Shown: in pieces, positions 5,824 to 8,264 of the stretch
How positions within the stretch are numbered: the stretch's first letter is position 1
Layout: each line of letters opens with the position of its first letter
NCBI GenBank assembly: GCA_003523945.1
Contig: DOFS01000359.1
Span: forward strand, 1-8,264
Direction: 5' to 3'
From: Nitrospiraceae bacterium
Lineage (GTDB): Bacteria > Nitrospirota > Nitrospiria > Nitrospirales > UBA8639
DNA length: 8,264 nt
Program-made: the position numbers and the translations under genes
The notes under the pieces: generated by a model
The model's input: the letters and a program-made list of their open reading frames with translations, nothing else
Database searches by the model: none
What the model was told of the DNA's origin: nothing

Positions 5824-5908
5824 TCATAACGTCTATGATGAATGGCTTTGTTTGCTGCAGAGCAAAACGGCACAGTATACAAAGTCCATGTCCATCAATT
5901 TGTTAGAT
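5824..5908 (-). repeat. attC-like hairpin upstream of the DUF5677 gene
   Basis: Ordered pairs build one long imperfect hairpin of about 85 bp: TAAC (5827-5830) with GTTA (5902-5905), TGATG (5836-5840) with CATCA (5892-5896), ATGG (5842-5845) with CCAT (5886-5889), and CTTTGT (5846-5851) with ACAAAG (5879-5884). An inner TTTGCT/AGCAAA pair lies around 5851-5866. In gene orientation it starts with ATCTAAC, matching the core consensus RYYYAAC, and ends with GTTATGA, close to GTTRRRY. Short outer R boxes, unpaired 4-5 nt spacers, L boxes and single-base bulges are the recognised attC architecture. It would be the attC of the preceding, now absent, cassette or the insertion point. Confidence 0.5.
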
Positions 5909-5917
5909 AATTTATCT
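5905..5917. repeat. Perfect 13-bp palindrome next to the attC-like site
   Basis: AGATAA and TTATCT flank a single central T at 5911. It abuts the GTTAGAT edge of the attC-like hairpin and shares its AGAT. Being AT-rich, it could be a protein site or a -10 region reading leftward into the cassette gene; nothing decides between these. Confidence 0.35.
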
Positions 5918-5987
5918 ACAGCGCAGTGATGCTAGTTGAATGTTGGACCGAATGATTTCTTCTCTTTTTATTTCAGTCAACTTGTCA

Positions 5988-6023
5988 AAATGTAACAGTA
6001 CTTCTAAACGAAGTGTTACATTT
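5988..6023. promoter_or_regulatory. AAATGTAAC/GTTACATTT dyad with inner stem, upstream of lexA
   Basis: Perfect 9-bp arms at 5988-5996 and 6015-6023 enclose a second perfect pair, ACTTC (6000-6004) and GAAGT (6010-6014), around a 5-nt loop. The outer arms repeat those at 4670-4700 near SRAP, with an 18-bp rather than 15-bp spacer. No T-tract follows in either direction beyond TTT, so a terminator is unlikely. It is about 130 bp upstream of the lexA promoter, too far to block it directly. Confidence 0.5.
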
Positions 6024-6108
6024 CCTCGATCACTTACCTACTTTCTGAACTTCTCGCACCAACGCCTAAACTCAGTCGACAACAAAAGCATACAGGATCT
6101 ACCTTAAG

Positions 6109-6130
6109 AATCAAGCTCTTTCCCTTGATT
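6109..6130. promoter_or_regulatory. AATCAAG/CTTGATT inverted repeat upstream of lexA promoter
   Basis: Perfect 7-bp arms at 6109-6115 and 6124-6130 flank an 8-bp pyrimidine spacer. The 22-bp size and the position 23 bp before the -35 box of the lexA promoter suit a dimeric regulator. Confidence 0.4.
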
Positions 6131-6153
6131 TCCCGAGCAATTTTCATCAATTC

Positions 6154-6192
6154 TTGACAGGAGTACGTTCGTTCTCTTACAATTCCTTCCCC
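6154..6192 (+). promoter_or_regulatory. Near-consensus promoter of lexA with internal operator-like palindrome
   Basis: A consensus -35 TTGACA (6154-6159) is followed after 18 bp by TACAAT (6178-6183), one mismatch from the sigma-70 -10 box. Start of transcription is expected near 6190, 0-3 nt before the ATG at 6193, so the message would be essentially leaderless. The spacer holds an imperfect palindrome at 6161-6176, arranged GAG-t-ACG-tt-CGT-t-CTC, in the ideal place for repression. It also contains GTTCGTTC. It is a candidate LexA autoregulatory site, by inference only. Confidence 0.65.
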
Positions 6193-6765
6193 ATGCGAAC
6201 CCCAGCTACCTCATTTGACAAGATTGTGGCATTCTATCGTCGGCATCACCGCATGCCATCCTATCAAGAAATCGCGCACTTGGTGCGGTATCGATCCAAG
6301 AGTCCCGCGACGAAACTTGTCAACAAACTGATTGAACAAGGCCGCTTAGCCAAAGACGCGAAGGGCCGGTTATTACCCACAAAATATTTTCACGAGATTC
6401 CGTGGTTAGGCACGGTCATCGCGGGCTATCCCTCACCAGCAGAAGAAGAACTGCTGAATACGATGAGTCTTGAAGAATATTTAGGCAGCAACAAAGATGC
6501 CACGTACATGTTGCGAGTCAAAGGTGATTCGATGATCGATGCAGGGATTTTGCCTGGTGATCTAGTATTGGTGGAACGGCGAGAGACTGCCAGGTCGGGA
6601 GAGATTGTCATTGCCGAAGTAGATGGAGAGTGGACGATGAAGACGTATCGAAAACGTGGGAGAAAGGTCACCTTGGAACCCGCCAATAAAAAGTATCAAC
6701 CAATTGTGCCGAAGGAAGAAATCCGGATTGCCGCGATCGTGAAAGCTGTCATTCGGAAATACTAA
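6193..6765 (+). CDS. lexA: LexA-family SOS repressor with self-cleavage domain
   Basis: This gene encodes a 190-residue protein from the ATG at 6193. Residues about 8-60 match the LexA winged helix-turn-helix (FYRRHHRMPSYQEIA, then RYRSKSPATKLVNKLIEQG). VIAGYP (75-80) supplies the Ala77-Gly78 cleavage bond, GDSM (111-114) the catalytic Ser113, and TMK (148-150) the catalytic Lys150. Spacing between them mirrors E. coli LexA (84/85, 119, 156). The protein should repress SOS genes as a dimer and cleave itself when RecA is activated by damage. Because the DNA-binding domain is intact, it is a LexA rather than a UmuD. A TTG at 6154 is rejected as start since it is the -35 box of the promoter. The polymerase gene starts 1 nt after its stop, so both are made as one operon. 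It may be a second, element-borne LexA. Confidence 0.88.
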   Translation: MRTPATSFDKIVAFYRRHHRMPSYQEIAHLVRYRSKSPATKLVNKLIEQGRLAKDAKGRLLPTKYFHEIPWLGTVIAGYPSPAEEELLNTMSLEEYLGSNKDATYMLRVKGDSMIDAGILPGDLVLVERRETARSGEIVIAEVDGEWTMKTYRKRGRKVTLEPANKKYQPIVPKEEIRIAAIVKAVIRKY

Positions 6766-6766
6766 G

Positions 6767-8080
6767 GTGGAATCTCCTCTCACTATTCAGCATCTACCTA
6801 AAGCGATTTTGCATATTGATGGCGATGCGTTTTTTGCAGCCGTTGAACAATCGCGCGATCCAGCGCTCAAAGGAAAACCAGTGGTGACAGGGAAGGAACG
6901 GGGGATTGCGGCCTCGATGAGTTATGAGGCCAAGGCCTGTGGCGTGACGCGGGGGATGCGTCTTTCGGAGATAAAGCGCGTCTGTCCGCAGGTGGTCGTG
7001 CTTCCCTCAGACTATGAAACCTATAGTCTGCTGTCGAAGCGTATGTTTTCTATTGTGCGACGGTATACCTCAGAAGTCGAAGAGTACAGTATTGATGAAT
7101 GTTTCGCGGATATCACTGGATTGCAGCGACCACTCAAAGGCTCATATCAACACATTGCCGAACGGATGAAACATACCCTCGATATTGAACTGGGCTTTAC
7201 CTTTTCTGTGGGGTTGGCGCCGACGAAAGTGGTGGCTAAGCTGGGGTCGAAATGGGAGAAACCCTCAGGACTCACGTGTATTCCGGGATGGGAGATTCAC
7301 CGGTATTTGCGCAAGCTCCCCGTTGAAAAAATTTGGGGCATCGGGGCACAGACAACCGCCTATTTAGCCAAGAACGGGATTCGCACCGCATTAGAGTTTG
7401 CCAGGCTTTCGGAGAAATGGATTCAACAGCATTTGACCAAACCTTTTTACGAAATTTGGCAGGAATTACGCGGGATCAGTGTTCTGCCCTTAGAGACGAA
7501 AGAAAAAGAGACCTATCAGTCGGTGCAGAAATTCAAAACCTTTTCACCCCCATCCAACGATCGAGGATTTGTCTTTTCGCAACTGGCCAAAAACATCGAG
7601 AACGCGTGTATGAAGATACGGCGATATCATCTGGTCGCTGGGAGTGCGATCTGTTTACTGCGGACGCAGGATTTTCGGGATGTTGGGTTAGAAATCAGTT
7701 TTAGTAGACCGACAGCGTTTTCGCATGAAGTGATTCATTCATTACGACCGCTGTTTGACCAACTGTTTTCGCCAATGTTGCAGTATCGGTCCACGGGCGT
7801 CATGCTAGGGAAGTTACGCGAAGATGGAAATCTTCAACTGAACCTGTTTGATCCTCCCCTGCACATTGAAAAGTTTCAACGGATCTATCAAACCATTGAT
7901 ACGTTGCGCGGGCGATACGGCAAACATACGGTCTTTCTCGGATCCAGCTTAGTTGCGCAGACCTTTACCCAGCATGTCGGAGAACGAGGGGATGCACCAG
8001 AACGAAAAGGCTTGATGTTTAAAGGTGAGACCTCTCGAAGGAGGTTGGGCATTCCGATGTTTGTGGGGGAAGTGAAATAA
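6767..8080 (+). CDS. Y-family translesion DNA polymerase (DinB/UmuC type)
   Basis: This gene encodes a 437-residue protein from a GTG start 1 nt after the lexA stop; no ATG precedes the first catalytic Asp, so GTG is required. Residues ILHIDGDAFFAAVE (14-27) give D18 and the FF steric-gate region; SYEAKACGV (52-60) is the finger motif; EYSIDECFADIT (106-117) supplies D110 and E111. SVGLAPTKVVAKLGSKWEKP follows as the thumb-entry motif and KIWGIGAQT as a helix-hairpin-helix. The little-finger domain follows and QLNLF (357-361) is a good beta-clamp-binding pentapeptide. It copies damaged DNA with low fidelity and needs the sliding clamp. About 75 residues follow the clamp motif, ending in a basic RRRLGIP segment. 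DinB and UmuC are hard to separate; pairing with a LexA/UmuD-type gene resembles mobile-element umuDC-like operons. No Shine-Dalgarno site is clear, so coupling to lexA is likely. Confidence 0.92.
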   Translation: MESPLTIQHLPKAILHIDGDAFFAAVEQSRDPALKGKPVVTGKERGIAASMSYEAKACGVTRGMRLSEIKRVCPQVVVLPSDYETYSLLSKRMFSIVRRYTSEVEEYSIDECFADITGLQRPLKGSYQHIAERMKHTLDIELGFTFSVGLAPTKVVAKLGSKWEKPSGLTCIPGWEIHRYLRKLPVEKIWGIGAQTTAYLAKNGIRTALEFARLSEKWIQQHLTKPFYEIWQELRGISVLPLETKEKETYQSVQKFKTFSPPSNDRGFVFSQLAKNIENACMKIRRYHLVAGSAICLLRTQDFRDVGLEISFSRPTAFSHEVIHSLRPLFDQLFSPMLQYRSTGVMLGKLREDGNLQLNLFDPPLHIEKFQRIYQTIDTLRGRYGKHTVFLGSSLVAQTFTQHVGERGDAPERKGLMFKGETSRRRLGIPMFVGEVK

Positions 8081-8264
8081 TGGAATTTTTCCACTTGGAT
8101 CAACGAACGTCGGTGCGTTGAACTGCGGGCTAAAGAATTATTGCAATTAATCGTGAGAGAACAGAGTGCTACCCATAAGTAATACTTCCCTTTTCTCATG
8201 TGTGACAGGCCAATGGCGAGAATTTTTCCAGTATGAACTACCGGGTTGAAATCAACTTCCCCCA
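8081..8264. other. Right-edge non-coding stretch
   Basis: No supported gene is visible in this 184-bp tail. A 6-bp inverted repeat, TCAACG (8100-8105) and CGTTGA (8116-8121), lies 20 bp after the polymerase stop. It lacks a T-tract and is a poor terminator. The polymerase frame stays open after its TAA from 8081 to 8182, but no start codon accompanies it. Confidence 0.5.

Noticed and set aside
6154..6192. TTG start for lexA at 6154
   Set aside because: This TTG is the first half of the TTGACA -35 box; the ATG at 6193 gives a family-normal length and spacing of catalytic residues.
8198..8236. Short ATG frame (12 codons) near the right edge
   Set aside because: It is too short, with no ribosome site and no recognisable product.

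Overview
The window looks like an accessory region of a Gram-negative-type bacterial genome, most likely a plasmid or an integrated mobile element. It is of medium GC, with one visibly AT-richer gene. The clearest replicon hallmark is a type II (ParMRC-like) partition cassette: five exact-period 12-bp tandem repeats, an actin-like ParM gene and a small ribbon-helix-helix ParR-like gene. The taxon cannot be proven from the sequence. The protein style would fit a Nitrospira-like or other environmental bacterium, but that is a weak impression.

Layout. 1-808: two short rightward genes, a DUF488-like protein with a Cys-rich core and a YspA-type SLOG (DUF2493) protein. 819-2225: a leftward two-gene operon with an ATGA overlap. 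It encodes a helical 119-residue protein of unknown function and a shortened exonuclease VII large-subunit (XseA) homologue. The homologue keeps the four catalytic residues but ends in a transmembrane helix instead of the long C-terminal region. A hairpin plus T-tract ends this operon. 2226-2552: a regulatory/centromere-like region with a large dyad, CGCACA repeats and the 12-bp tandem array. 2553-3934: parM and parR. 3971-4642: leftward SRAP (YedK/HMCES-type) gene. 4718-5908: a lower-GC leftward DUF5677 gene bracketed by two attC-like imperfect hairpins, suggesting an integron-type gene cassette. 5909-6192: operator-like dyads and a strong promoter. 6193-8080: a lexA-like repressor and a Y-family DNA polymerase, one nucleotide apart. 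8081-8264: no supported gene.

How the parts may work together. SRAP shields abasic sites in single-stranded DNA, the LexA-like protein is a self-cleaving SOS repressor, and the polymerase carries out translesion synthesis. SRAP and lexA-polymerase diverge from one region, and each side carries a copy of the same AATGTAAC/GTTACATT dyad. The putative cassette sits between them, as if it had split a shared divergent SOS promoter. Both SOS-side genes appear to start almost exactly at the transcription start (leaderless), whereas several other genes have clear Shine-Dalgarno sequences. ParMRC would keep the element segregating. The membrane-tailed ExoVII-like protein with its partner is the most unusual gene pair and has no assigned role; replication, transfer or defence are all possible.
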